Of a DNA stretch of 64,000 nucleotides, positions 12,443-24,059 are shown piece after piece. The position numbers and the translations under genes were made by a program. Within the stretch, counting starts at the first letter, position 1. Each line of letters opens with the position of its first letter. Source of the stretch: Avena insularis (lineage: Eukaryota > Streptophyta > Magnoliopsida > Poales > Poaceae); assembly GCA_023614405.1 (NCBI GenBank), contig CM042697.1:190463189-190527188 (forward strand), read 5' to 3'. The notes under the pieces were generated by a model. It saw only the letters and a program-made list of their open reading frames with translations. It was not told where the DNA came from and did no database searches.

Positions 12443-13234
12443 ATGGACGTGAAGTACATCAAGTTTTATCAGTTGGGGAATGGAGAAGACCTCATCTTTG
12501 AGCGTGATTTGGACCAGCTGTCAGAGATGCTGGAGCGTCCGCACCCTGAGTTCTTCGGAGCTCAGCTCAATGATCAAGAAGGAGAGGATTTGTAGTGGTT
12601 AGTTGTTGGAAGTCTCCGAGGAAAGATTGAACCCCCCACCGCAGAGGGAATTCAGTTCACCTTGAGAGAGATCAACTGGCTCGATGGACTTGCCAGAGCC
12701 ATGCAGGAAGCTCTTGCCCGTCTGTGTGGGCAGAGTATCAATCAGATCAAGGGTAACCGCTTTGAGTTCTACCCAAGGCATGATGTTATGGGACGGCCAC
12801 TAGAGGCCCCATATCGCCACTAGCTAAAGAGTCAATTGGACCACCTCAACTTCATGATGTTTGACCGTCAGAAGGAGTTGGACAATGCCCGCTCCTATGC
12901 CAACCACAAGTACGCCATCACCGCCAAGAAGGATCAGACAATTGCCATGCTAGTGAAGGATCGCCAGTCTCGTCGCCATCAGCTCGACAAGAAGGAGCGC
13001 ATCATTTCCCGTCTTTGCCACCAGATCATGGATTTGGAGGAGACCGTCCACGAGAGAGATATACAGTTGGAGGAGAGGGAGAAGGTAGGGGAAGATCTTC
13101 GTGTATACCCCTACTCCTATCTCAGCGATGATGATGACTTTCTGGAGGATCATGCCATGGACTTCTTCACCGATGAGGATGACTTCGCCTTCATCGATGA
13201 TGATGATGATGAGGACACCGACTCCAAGGAGTAG
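12443..13234 (+). pseudogene. Tekay-A upstream ORF (orf0-like), broken by two stops
   Basis: One reading frame of 264 codons starts at the ATG at 12443 (MDVKYIKFYQ...) and is interrupted by TAG at 12593 and 12821. The order is a globular N-terminal half (about residues 1-125), a charged coiled-coil stretch (about 130-220, rich in Lys/Arg/Glu heptads), and a very acidic tail with runs of Asp. The same layout, with recognisable similarity in the first half, occurs at 21415-22389 in Tekay-B, so this is a conserved element gene and not a chance ORF. An extra ORF upstream of gag (orf0) has been described in some rice Gypsy elements such as RIRE3; I infer homology of position only. Function unknown. 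Confidence 0.7.
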
Positions 13235-13510
13235 TATCACTTGAGCACTAGCGTTAGTGAGTTGTATTCGGTCCCACTGTATCATAGCTTCACAGAATGG
13301 TTCTTTAAACCATATGTTTTCCTTTGTTGTGCTGTGTGTTTGTATCGTGTTCTATGAATGAATGAAAAGCAACTTGCTAGAAAAATCTGTGTCAAACTTT
13401 GAAAACTTTTCAAACCCAAAAACCCTGAACCTTAGAAATTTCCCTCTTTTCTCATAATCTATCTCAATCTTTAGATACCTCGCGGAGGAAGCACTTCATC
13501 CCCAGACCTG
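13235..13510 (+). other. Spacer between upstream ORF and gag
   Basis: AT-rich, 276 bp. No coding signal or clear regulatory element seen. Confidence 0.5.
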
Positions 13511-14500
13511 ATGTTGCAAATTTTGCAAATGTTGGTTTTCTGACCGTGAAGCTGAAAGAGCCGAACGTCAAGCCAATTTAGCCACCCTTCAACAGATAGC
13601 TCAGATGGCCAACAATAATCAAGGCCATGGAAATCAGGACAACCATGGATCTAAGCTCATGAATTTCCAGAACACCAATCCACCCGTTTTCACTAAGTCA
13701 GAAGAGCCCCTAGATGCAGATGATTGGTTGCAAACCATGGAAAACAACTTAGAAGTTGCAGGAGTGGAAGCTAACGAGAAAGTTCTGTTCGCCACCCACT
13801 ATCTGGCAGGAGATGCAAGAGCATGGTGGAACAACGTTCGTGCCATGACTGTAGGACAAATGATGACTTGGGAAGAGTTCAAAGTCAAGTTTAGCCGAAC
13901 CCATGTGCCACCGGGTTTGATCAAGAGGATGAGAGATGAATTCAGGGAATTGAAGCAAGGAAGGATGACAGTAGTGGAATACCATGACAAATTTTTGTCC
14001 TTGGCTAGGTATGCACCAGATGAGATAGACACTGAAGCCAAGAAGAAGGAGAGATTCCTGAATGGTCTGCACGATGAGATGCAGACAGTGTTAGTCAATA
14101 TCCCCTTGCTGATATTGAAGCCTTAGTGGACTCTGCCATTCAGATGGAAGGCAAGATCAACCAAGCTAATGAGAACCGCAAGCGTCGCATGATGCATCAA
14201 CCAGGAACCCACCGTACACCAAAGTATCGCCCCAACCCATCTCCAGGATTTGCCCCAAGAACCAACCGAACCCCAATGAACCGTCCGACCTATCCCAACT
14301 GTGGAAACCCAAGGCCCGGAGGAAATCACAACAACCCCGGCAACCCCAGCAATTTCAACTGTGCACCACCAAAGTTCAACAACAACAATGCCGCCACCAA
14401 CACCAACACTGCTCCAAGGACTAGAAGCAATGTTGTGACTGTTGCAGCAAAGGACAAGTCGCAAGTGACTTGTTATGAATGTGGAACCAAGGGTCACTAT
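13511..14500 (+). pseudogene. Tekay-A gag, N-terminal part (split by Copia insertion)
   Basis: A Retrotrans_gag-type capsid domain is clear at 13660-14100 (W-rich core with ARAWW, EEFK and FREL motifs), followed by an Asn/Pro-rich linker and a zinc knuckle that begins CYECGTKGHY. The knuckle is cut after GHY by the insertion at 14501 and resumes at 37891 with S-N-E-C, completing CX2CX4HX4C. Likely start is the ATG at 13511, which needs a one-base shift near 13540. The largest clean frame begins at 13605. A further one-base deletion near 14105 creates a premature stop at 14124. Gag is the capsid/nucleocapsid precursor of the retrotransposon particle. Confidence 0.85.
14496..14500 (+). repeat. 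Target-site duplication ACTAT (left, Copia)
   Basis: ACTAT at 14496-14500 matches ACTAT at 37886-37890. Removing the insertion plus one copy restores the zinc-knuckle codons of Tekay-A gag. Confidence 0.95.
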
Positions 14501-16394
14501 TGTAGGGGTTCGTAGCATGGAAAACGAAAAAATTCTACTACATGAACACACAATCAAGATCTAATCTATGATCAAGCCAAGATCTATCTACTAGATCGGT
14601 GCAACAAGTTGATAGAGTACTAACCCTCGAAGATCCAAAGCGGTTAACGAGAGCAGATTCTCGTGGGTGATGTAGTCGTTCACTTGCCGATCTCAAGATC
14701 GTGTAGACGATCATTCCGGCGCCGCGTTCCGGCAGCGCTCCCGCAGTCGGTCACACGTACGGTACTCGATGAAGACCTTCCTCTCACTTGTTCTAGCAGG
14801 CAGCGGCGGTTGTAGTTCTCTCCTCGCGATTCCAGTAGGACGACGACGTGGTGTCCAAAGTAGAGGGGAGATCCCGTAGGGCTTCGCCTAAGCCGGAGTG
14901 GGTATGGTTGAGTAGAGGGAGCCCCGGCGATCTAGTGTTTAGAGACCGAGGTTTAGAGGTATCTAGCAACTAGGGTTTAGCTAGTTGGTAGAGGTTTAGA
15001 GGAGATCTAGATTGGCCGCTACTAGAGAGGGGGGCGGCGGCCAACCTACGGTTTATTGTGTGCCTAGGGCAAGGGATACCTTGGGGTGCGCCCCCACCCC
15101 TCCTTATATAGGTGGGGGAGCGTCCAAGGGTGTTCCCAACCCAGGTGGAAACCCTCCCTAACTTCGAACCCTCCCTAACTCGGAAACCATGTTGGGATTT
15201 GACTTTTTTAAACTGCCTTTTTGACTTTCAAATTAGAGTTTGATTTCTCTCTTCCAAGTGTCCAGCCAAGTGACCTAGGACATGATGCAACCATTACACT
15301 TTGTCATGACACATCCATGTACCCTTCCCCTTCCGGATCAATGAACCTTCTAGACCCTTCTAGAACATTCCGGTGAAAACACAGGAATCATTCCCGAACT
15401 CCGAAATTGGACTTTCCTTATATGAATCTTATTCTCCGAACCATTCCGGATCTCCTCGTGATATCCCGGATCCCATCCGAGACTCTGAAAAACATTTGTT
15501 CTCTTTACTCACATTCCATATCTACTAAACAACATCGAATTCTTAAGTGTGTCTCCCTACGGTTCGTGAATTATGCATACATGATCGAGACTCTTCTCCG
15601 ATCAATAACCAATAGAGTAATCTGGAAATTCATATGGCTCTCACATATTTATATGATTACTTTGCAATTGAATGAACCATTTACATATGGAACCAATTTC
15701 CCTTTATCTCGTGATATTTTACTTATCCTAGGTCTGATCATCGGTATCTCTGCATACCTAGTTCAACCTCGTTACCGATAAGTATTCTTTTCTCGTTCCC
15801 ATGATATGTGATCCCTTGTGAGCCATTCACATGCTTGCAAGCTAATTGGATGACATTCAACCGAGAGGGCCCAGAATATATCTATCCGTCATATGGATAG
15901 ACAAATCCCACTCTTGATCCATGTGCCTCAACACATAGTTTCCGAACACTCAATGCCACCTTTATAGCCACCCAGTTACAGTGTGGTGTTTGATGTCATC
16001 AAAGCATCCTTCTGGTGATGGTGATTAGCATGATCTCATGGTCGAAGGAATTAGGTTACTATGTATCAGAAAGCTTATAGCAAGTGAACTATTTGAATGA
16101 CTTGATCTTATGTACGCTTAACTATAGGAGTATGTCCATCACATCATTCTCCTAATTATATGACCTTATTGTTAATAACATATCAATGTTCATGATCAGG
16201 AAACCATGATGATATATTAACCAACAAGCTAGTTTAACAAGAGGCTTTACTAGGGACTCTTTTATGTTTACAAACCACACAAGTATTAATGTTTCCGGTT
16301 AATACAATTATAGCATGGTATATAAAAATTTATCATAAGTATGAAGATATGATAATAACCACTTTATTATTGCCTCCTGGGCATATCTCCAATA
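14501..16394 (-). repeat. Copia 3' LTR (1894 bp)
   Basis: In plus orientation it begins TGTAGGGGTTCG and ends CTCCAATA. The terminal CAACA of the partner LTR has become CAATA. It includes a GC-rich R/U5 segment (14640-15120). No gene. Confidence 0.9.
15104..15111 (-). promoter_or_regulatory. LTR TATA box (Copia 3' LTR)
   Basis: On the minus strand this reads CTATATAA, followed by a G-rich leader. It sits at the junction of the AT-rich U3 and GC-rich R region, as in the partner LTR at 36609-36616. Confidence 0.65.
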
Positions 16395-16408
16395 GTCTCC
16401 CACTTGCA
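16395..16408 (-). other. Copia polypurine tract
   Basis: On the minus strand TGCAAGTGGGAGAC directly precedes the 3' LTR start. It fixes the minus orientation. Confidence 0.8.
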
Positions 16409-18681
16409 CTAGAGACAATAATCTAGTTTCAAAACTTTGTGTATTCAACACCTATGGCTTTCTAGTGTTGTATTTACACGATTGCTAGTGGTCAACCGAT
16501 CTTTGTATCCGACACTTACATGTCCGTGTGAAATTGCATGTCTTTGCATCTCTACGCATCACTCATTCTCTAATAAGATGGCATTGTATAAATTTGGTCC
16601 TTTGGTGAGACCTTTAGTTCCTTGGGGTTAAAACATGTTGATAATATTGTCGTACAATATATCTTCATAGTACTAGCCCGCTGTGAACTACACCTAGTTT
16701 GATAACAAACTACTTGACACAAATGCCCTCTTTTGCTGTTATAGTAGCAGTCATATACTCAGCTTTTGTTGTAGTATCTTTCACAATGTCTTAACTTTGG
16801 AACTCATCCAAATCCATTACGGAACTTGCTTTCCATTATATTGTGCCACCCTTAGTTTAGATTGAGATAAACTTAATTTGTACTTTGTGACAAAACTAGT
16901 ATCAATGTAGTACTTTTACAATGAACTAACCATCTATTTGTCACCTCTACAAAAATAATATATTCTTAGTTTTTCCAAAAGATCATAAGAATATCCTTAC
17001 TATCGTCCAATAATTATCTTATGAATCATTCTGGTATATGCTCATAACATTTAGAGCATAGGACATATCTGGATTTGTACATATCACAGTATGATTGATA
17101 TAAATACTCTTTGTGATTTCATACATCAAGTATCAATCTATACTTGAATCTTTGTTTCACTTACCAAGTGTCAACAAACTTGAATTTCGATTCAATCCTT
17201 TCTGTGCGACAAGAACCTTTCTTGTAGTTTCTATATTGAAATCATTCAATATATCATATATGTACTTTTAGCACAACCATATTAGCATCTCAATCTATCT
17301 ATATAGATATTGATTCCAAATATTCGGGTTTTGCCTAAGTCTTTCATCAAAATGAAATTCTTAATTTGTGTTAACAAAAGATACATCATTTCCAATGAAC
17401 AATATGTCTTCCACATAATGTATTAGAATATGTCTTAGCACTCCCACTTAATTTCTTGCAAATGCAAGCATGTTCATCATCTCCAATGAGATTAACTCTT
17501 TTAATAGTTTCATCATGGTGCAAATTCCAACTCCGCGATGCTTATTTCAACTATTGAAGTTTGCATTCGCTATGAGCATCCTTTGAATTAACAAAACCCT
17601 TTGGATCGTGTTATGTACACGTCCTAGGTAACAATTCTATTAAAAGAACTTTGTTTTGTTTGTTCAACCACCATATAACAGAATTATATGTAGTGGTTGC
17701 TAGATTAATCCGTATAGACTAAATATCGCTATGAAACATCAAATCTTGTCACCTTTGAACATTGTTGTGAACTCTTTCCCAACATTTCGACTATTTCATA
17801 GATGTGAAACATCCATGTCTATTTTTATAGATCCAAACACGACTGTAAGGTCTTACACCTTTCTAGAGGGTCTTTCAAGTTCAAAACTTGATTTCTCGTG
17901 TATGGAACTACCACGGATATTATGGCTTCAAGCCATTTGATGGAGTCAGGGCCCATCATCGCTTCTTTGCATGTAGTCCGTTCATTATTGTCAAATAATG
18001 ATTCAACCCTCAAATCTTGGTATTTGATTATTTACCCGACCTACTTGGTTCAATAGGAACTTAAACCTCCATAAAGATAACCTTTGAGGCACGTGAGTCG
18101 TGAGCATTGTTGCTGCCTCCGGAACACTTTGTGATGCTGCGCAACTTTGCACATATAGCAAAAGTTCTTTTAACCTTATCAAAGTTCTATCGTCCTCCCA
18201 CTTAACTTTTCACGGAAAATTCCTTCTCAAAGAAACTTGACGTTCCAAGCAACAAACATTTTTGTCTTTGGTTTTATGGAGGAATACTAAACGGTTATTG
18301 GAAATAACATACAAAGACATGTTCATCCGACTTTGGTTGTAAACATCTCACTTATGCATAGCATACCAATGTTTAAGAAAGGACAACTTGGGTTTTATCC
18401 CAAACCATAACTTTATATGGTGTCATTTCAACGGATCATGATGGAGCTCTTTTTAGTGTAAAAGCGGTAGTCTCTAAAGCTTTTAATCTTTAACATATAA
18501 TGGCAGTTTTATGAATTACAACTTTGATCTTACCATGACAAACAAGGTTTTATTACATATCTCGAACACACCATACTCTTATGGTGTTTCGGGAAAAGCA
18601 AATCCATGGAACGATTCCTCTAATCTTAGGTGTTCTACTAAACTTGCAACTCAAAAATCTTCCTTTATGATATTATCATAA
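16409..18681 (-). pseudogene. Copia RT and RNase H region, heavily decayed
   Basis: Read on the minus strand, 16741-16764 encodes A-E-Y-M-T-A, the Copia RNase H motif usually preceded by S/T-T-x-E. Positions 17406-17417 encode Y-V-E-D within a context (I-L-x-H-YVED-ILFIGND) typical of the Copia RT active site YVDDILL, with the first catalytic Asp changed to Glu. Stops and shifts occur every few dozen codons, so no long ORF survives. The region is collinear with the integrase remnant beyond the Tekay-B insertion. These were the reverse transcriptase and RNase H parts of a Copia polyprotein. The segment is AT-rich, as expected from deamination of methylated C. Confidence 0.75.
18677..18681 (+). 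repeat. Target-site duplication CATAA (left, Tekay-B)
   Basis: CATAA at 18677-18681 matches CATAA at 33296-33300, exactly flanking the LTR termini. Confidence 0.95.
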
Positions 18682-19978
18682 TGTCACATCGCAAATTTTA
18701 GATTTGGTACTGCATAACATTCATGGCATTGCATCATGATCATCCTTGCAAAATCTTAGTTTGAAAAGATTTTGGCAAAACAAACCACTTGCATTTGCAT
18801 TTTGACACCTACACATGAACACTTGGTTTTACCATACTACTATGAAAAACATTATATTTTGGATGTATGGAAGGCACTGGTGCATAGAGGGTTTCGCCAC
18901 GAACCCGTTGCACTTTAAATCGCCTCAATCGGAGCTTCATAGCAAAAGATATGGCAAACTGAATTTCAGCTTAATTCCTGGACAGTTCAGATAGTTCTGT
19001 CAAAATTCAGTTAAGCAATTCGTCTGAGAAAAAGAAAAAAAAAGAAAAGGAATAAAAAAAGGGGCAACCGCAGCCTAGCTACCAGCCACCAAGAGCTTCA
19101 GAGCAACGGCCGCTGCTGCAGCCTTTTATCCGCCGTGCAACCTCCACCAGACAGCGTGGGCCCAACTGTCGGCACACGCCACCGTGTCCGACGCGGACAG
19201 CGCCATCGCCGCCGATTTTCGCGTGGTCGTTTCCACGAGGGACTCCGCCCGAGCCGCCCCATTATCCCCCTAGCCGCGACCTTTCCCCCCTCTCGAACCC
19301 TAGCTCGCCCCGAGCTCGCCGCCGCCGACATCGTCTCGCCGCCGCCGACCTCGCCGGTAACGCGCCGCCACCCCGCGCCCTCTCTCCTCCCTCGCGAGCT
19401 CCGCCATCGTCGACTGACTCGCCCCGCCTTCTTTTCCCCCTCTACAGACGCCGCGGCCGTCAAGAATTCATCGCCGGAGTGCACGCGCCGCCGCGCCCAG
19501 CCCATCGCCGCCACACCACCCACCACGCCACCATTCACGCCGACGAGCTCCGCGGCATGAGTAGAATAAGGGGAATCTTACAGTGAATTAAAAAGTTAGG
19601 CTTATAGTATTGGATTTTACAGAATCTATTTAAAGGCTTACTGTTGTATTTTAATTAAATCCTTTTTAAGAAATTCGAACTGGTACTGATTCTATTATGA
19701 ATTGCCTACGTAGTGGAAATTTTCCAAGATTTTACAAACAGTATGTTAGCAATGGCTAATTATTTAGTTCTAGCTCTATTATTTGAGCAATATAAATTGC
19801 ATGCCTTGTTTTCTTGCACTCAAAATAATTTCCATGCATGCATACAGTAGTTATACTGAATAAGATTATGTGATGCTACTGTAGCGTTATTCAACTTGTC
19901 ATGCATGCATCTTGCATCGTCTTTGTTTGCATATGATTATGGATGGTTTGTTTATATGATTGCAATTGTATCGTGTAG

Positions 19979-20038
19979 ATTGTGACGAGTGCAACGTTTG
20001 CTCGTGTGTGGATTGTTCTTTCGACCGCTATAGCCAAG
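19979..20038 (+). other. Predicted LTR mini-exon 1 (Tekay-B left LTR)
   Basis: Exactly 60 nt lie between the acceptor TCGTGTAG and the GC-type donor CAAG|GCAAGT. In the shared phase it encodes a Cys-rich peptide (pattern C-x2-C...C-x-C-x2-C-S-F) ending Q-G. The same exon in the right LTR is at 28794-28853. See mini-exon 2 at 20954. Confidence 0.5.
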
Positions 20039-20953
20039 GCAAGTAGATGCTACTTTGTTCATGATGTTGTCCTACTATTTTTAATGCATTGTCGTGTATT
20101 TTGTAGAAGCATGTGTAGGATATTACTATCGCTATGTTATGTCCTATTATGTGGTAGGGCTTTCCGGTAGATAAACCATCGTTGGTAGATGTGCTTAGCC
20201 ATGCTATGATGAACGAGGGCTGGGTTACATCACTAAAAGTTGTTTCTAAATATGTTGGTTTGCGAAAACTAAAAACAACATAATCAATAAATCTCCTCGG
20301 TGTGATGGGATTGATAATTTTTGGTGGTATCATTGCGGAAAGGCACCCAGGTATCAAGAGAGAATGATTGGCTTCTTTATTTTGTAGCTTACGTGTACAA
20401 CCATATGCCAATAATGAAATGGGCGGTTGGTTGGACTCAGTAGGTTGTGGTAACTCGAACCCACGTATCCAGAGATGTAGAATTTTGGTAGGTTGGACCG
20501 GTACGTGTCGGGTTTGGGGAGATACTTCCCGAATGGTCTCTTCTTGGACTTCTCCCTATCATCACCCAAAATGAGAGTGGTGGTACGAGCTGGGATGGCC
20601 AAGCCACATGGGTAAAGTGTACTAACCCCTGCAGGGTGTATAATCTAATCGATTAGCCGTGTCCCCGGTTGTGGACATCTGAGTTGTTTAATATTGATTC
20701 CATGACATGTTTCTCGCTCATTCTAATTTCATAATTACTTTAATGTTGATGGGTTAACTTAATTTGGATCTTTTCAAAGAAAATCAAAAACTGTTTGTGA
20801 AAGTAGGACAAAGGTATTTGCAAATGCAAGCTAGCCACAGCTCCACTTGCTAAATATGCATGTAGATGTTAGCACTATTGTCTCCTTTAATAGCTCTACT
20901 TGCCATACATTCCATGTATTGACCCTTCGGGGTTGCTACATTTCATGTTGCAG

Positions 20954-20973
20954 GATATTCCAATTCTGAGTAA
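20954..20973 (+). other. Predicted LTR mini-exon 2 (Tekay-B left LTR)
   Basis: It follows CATGTTGCAG. Joined to mini-exon 1 by a GC-AG intron of about 915 nt, it completes Q-G-Y-S-N-S-E-stop. The right LTR version (33003-33022) gives Q-G-Y-S-D-S-E-stop. Confidence 0.5.
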
Positions 20974-21249
20974 TCGATTTAGGCCACGGTACTCCACTCG
21001 GCACTTGTTCACTTGTGGGAAATTTGAAGAATGGAGGATTTACTACATTTATGTTTCTACTTGAGTTATTTGAGCTAGCCTTGAGCTAAGCTTTCATTGT
21101 AATAATGGTACTCTGGATATTCGTTATTTATGATAGACGGATATTTTGCTATGTTATTCATCTTATTCTATTGTGGGCCAATGAACCGATCCAGGGATTG
21201 GCATGTCACATAGAAGCTATGGTCTTTTCAGAACCGTAGTGTTACAAGA

Positions 21250-21263
21250 TGGTATCAGAGCCC
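21250..21263 (+). other. Tekay-B primer-binding site
   Basis: TGGTATCAGAGCCC, three bases after the LTR end. Initiator-Met tRNA type. Confidence 0.92.
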
Positions 21264-21414
21264 GTGTGTCGACTGTAGGATCCTGACCTAGGTTTGGATT
21301 AGGAAGCCATAGATTTATTAAAGCTTATATTAACTCTGTCTTTCATCTTATGCCTTTCACTCTCGTAAATTCTTACCATATGCTATTCTCACACTTTCCT
21401 CTTTTAATTGTTAG

Positions 21415-22389
21415 ATGGGAGAAGTCAGGACTGAGTATGCAACTATGGAGTCACCAAGGCCCTTTGCAAGACAGTTAGCACAGTTCTCGCATTCATTGGG
21501 ATTGCCACTGCCCATGTTCAAGGGAAGGAGGCTGTACACCTATGGTTATGGCGAGGATGCATGGGAGATCACCACTTTCATCTTCAGGGATGCCGCCTTG
21601 CCAAACCCTGTGCATCTGATCTACACCAAGACATACTGCAACTGGGGACTTGGAATAAACTTGGCCCTGCATGAAGCCCTGTCACGTTAGTGCCATCTTG
21701 TCCGACACCTGCTGCCAGCAGACTCACACTACCGTGACTACGGGAGGCGTGATGAGGATGGGAACGTTGTGATTACCCTGGGCGACAGGAACAACATGCC
21801 ACCCCGTCGGAGGCACATAGAGGATATGGAAAGGGAGAATGGAGCTCTAGCTGAGAAAGTGATGATGGTAAAAGAGATATCAAATTTTGCCAGCAATGGT
21901 ATGGTGGTCCAAGGACTGGAGATAGAAACCTTGCATGAAGCTGTGGATGTTCTGAATAATGCCCTGATAGGCAGGGATGCAACCATAGTTCAGCTTAATG
22001 AAACCGTGCAGGAAGACAACCAGACCATACAACATCTGCAAGGTACCATCTAGGAAAGGGACCAGACTATTGAAGAGATGGCAGCCCAGATTGCCGCTCT
22101 CCAAGCACAGATGAATCCACCCTCTGATAATGACAATGGAGATGATGGCAACAATGATGATGACGATGACAGTGGGAACGATGATGATGATGAGGACGAG
22201 GATGATGATGATGGAGACGATGATGGTGGAGGAGATGAAGATGTTGCAGCCACATCAGAGAATGGAGAAGAAGAGGAGGATCCAGAAGAGGTGGAGTTCG
22301 AGATATCAAGTGATGACTTAGGAGAGGTGTATACTCCACCGCCATGCGTGGAGCACTGCTGGACTATTCTGGCAGATTCCTGTTCTTAA
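21415..22389 (+). pseudogene. Tekay-B upstream ORF (orf0-like), broken by two stops
   Basis: A single frame of 325 codons has TAG stops at 21688 and 22051. The N-terminal half (MGEVRTEYA..., about residues 1-120) is globular and contains an A-L-x-E-A-L-S-R stretch matching the corresponding A-L-x-R-L segment in Tekay-A. It is followed by a Glu/Lys/Gln-rich coiled coil (about 125-235) and an Asp/Glu tract (about 240-300) made by GAT/GAC repeats. It sits between PBS and gag, as in Tekay-A. Role unknown. A structural or regulatory accessory protein is possible but nothing in the sequence proves it. Confidence 0.7.
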
Positions 22390-22619
22390 TGCTTTGTTGA
22401 CCTTTTGTGTCGATAACTACTGCCAACTCTTCAAAAAACTATTTCGGTAGATATATACTGCTAGGATAACCCCTGGAATGTTGCTGGATCATTTGTTTGC
22501 TGATGTGTTGCTTGCTTGAGATTGTCTGTGATTGTTTTGTTGTTGTTTGGTCATAATGCATGGGTAGAATCCTGTTTTCGTAATCGACTCTTTCTAAACT
22601 TACCTGTGCTGAACCGCAG
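22390..22619 (+). other. Spacer between upstream ORF and gag
   Basis: T-rich, 230 bp, no coding signal. Confidence 0.5.
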
Positions 22620-24034
22620 ATGCCTCCCCACCGTCAACCCACTGAGTTGGAGCAGCTCATGGCAGCTCAGGCACATCTGACCCAAGTTATGACCCAGTTC
22701 ATGGAAGCTCAGAACAACAACAACAATGGGAACAACCAGCCTCAGGGAGATGCTCTCACTAGGTTTCTGAGGCTAAGGCCAGCAAAGTTCTCTACTGCAA
22801 CGGAGCCGATGGTTGCTCTCGACTGGTTGTGTTCAGTCAACAAGGATCTGGTAACTATTGGGTGCACAGATGCTGAGAAGGTGAGGTTTGCCGCTCACTC
22901 TCGGAGGGAATAACGCCTGGTGGGACACTTTTCAGATCACCCACCCGCTGGACACTGTGACTTGGGCAATGCTTGAGGAAGGTTTCAAGACCAACCACGT
23001 ATCTTCAGGAGTTCTGAGCCTGAAGAGGAAGGAATTTTGCAACTTGCGCCAAACCAACCACACCGTGGCTGAATATATTGAGGAGTTCAACAACCTGTCT
23101 CGTTATGCACCTGAAGATGTTGACACTGATGCAAAAAGGAGAGAGATTCCTGGATGGCCTCAGTGATGAGCTTTCTGTGCAGCTCCTGGTGGTTTATTGC
23201 CCCAGTTTCCAGGAGCTTATGGACAAGGCCAGAATCTTAGAAGGGAAGCACAAGCAGGTGGAAAGCCGCAAGAGGAAGAGCAACAATCACCACTCTGGTT
23301 CTCACCACAAGTCTCGCACTTGTTATGATGGATACTCCAAGCATGGAGGGAGTGACCATGGGCACCATGGAATCCATGACCGCCACAACCATGGAGGCGA
23401 TGGACATCGCCATGATAGCCACAAGAGCAACCGCCACAGCCACAAGGGAGGACACACCCACCATTCTGGAGGACACAGTGGACATGACCGCAACCGTGAC
23501 CGTAGCTTTGTGAAGAAGGACCTGAGTGAGGTGACATGCTTCAAGTGTGGCCAGAAGGGACATTATGCAGACAACTATCCGAAGAAGAAGGGACTGAAGC
23601 CAAGCAACAACCAGAAGGCCACAGTGAACCACATGAATGTGGAGGAGATCCCAGATGAGCCTAATCTTGTGACTGGTAAGTTTCCAATCAACACTCACCC
23701 TGCACTTATACTTTTCGATACTGGTGCATCGCATTCATTCATATCAAGGGCGTTTGTGGATAAGTATAAGTTACCTACGGAGTCTCTGAAAGGGTCTATT
23801 AGAGTGAGTTCACCTGGAGGGGATATGATAGCTAGCGTGGGATGCCGCAACTTAACTGTGAGGATTGGAGCACACAATTTCATTGCACATCTGGTAGTTT
23901 TGGAATCACAAGGTTTAGATGTAACTCTGGGTATGGATTGGATGTCTATGCATGGGGGACACATAGATTGTGCACAGCGAGCAGTTTCGCTCAAGACCCT
24001 GGATGGTAAGAGGATTAGGTTCAAGTCATTGTGA
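22620..24034 (+). pseudogene. Tekay-B gag and protease, with frameshifts
   Basis: Gag starts MPPHRQPTEL at 22620. The capsid domain runs across a frameshift near 22900 and another near 23140. A very His-rich linker (23280-23490) precedes the zinc knuckle CFKCGQKGHYADNY at about 23540-23580, in which the last metal-binding Cys is replaced by Tyr. The protease follows, with the active site L-F-D-T-G-A-S-H-S-F at about 23710 and the LGMDWM motif near 23930. Gag forms the particle and the aspartic protease cleaves the polyprotein. A shift near 24010-24060 separates PR from RT. The antisense ORFs over the His-rich part are shadows. Confidence 0.9.
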
Positions 24035-24059
24035 CCGAAGGTGTAAGCTGAATTCTCTT

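Larger units (their letters stand above)
18682..21246 (+). repeat. Tekay-B 5' LTR (2565 bp, internally deleted)
   Basis: It aligns with the right LTR throughout, but sequence matching about 27846-28368 of that copy is missing at 19554-19560. The lost part includes the GTGAGC donor-like site at 27978. A GC-rich block at 19080-19560 yields spurious ORFs on both strands. Confidence 0.9.

Noticed and set aside
19098..19560. 140-codon ORFs on both strands in the Tekay-B left LTR
   Set aside because: Same region in the right LTR has frame-disrupting differences; GC-rich leader sequence.
22067..22345. His/Ser-rich antisense ORFs at 22050-22345 and 23217-23734
   Set aside because: They are shadows of the GAT/GAC-rich acidic tail and the His-rich gag linker on the plus strand.
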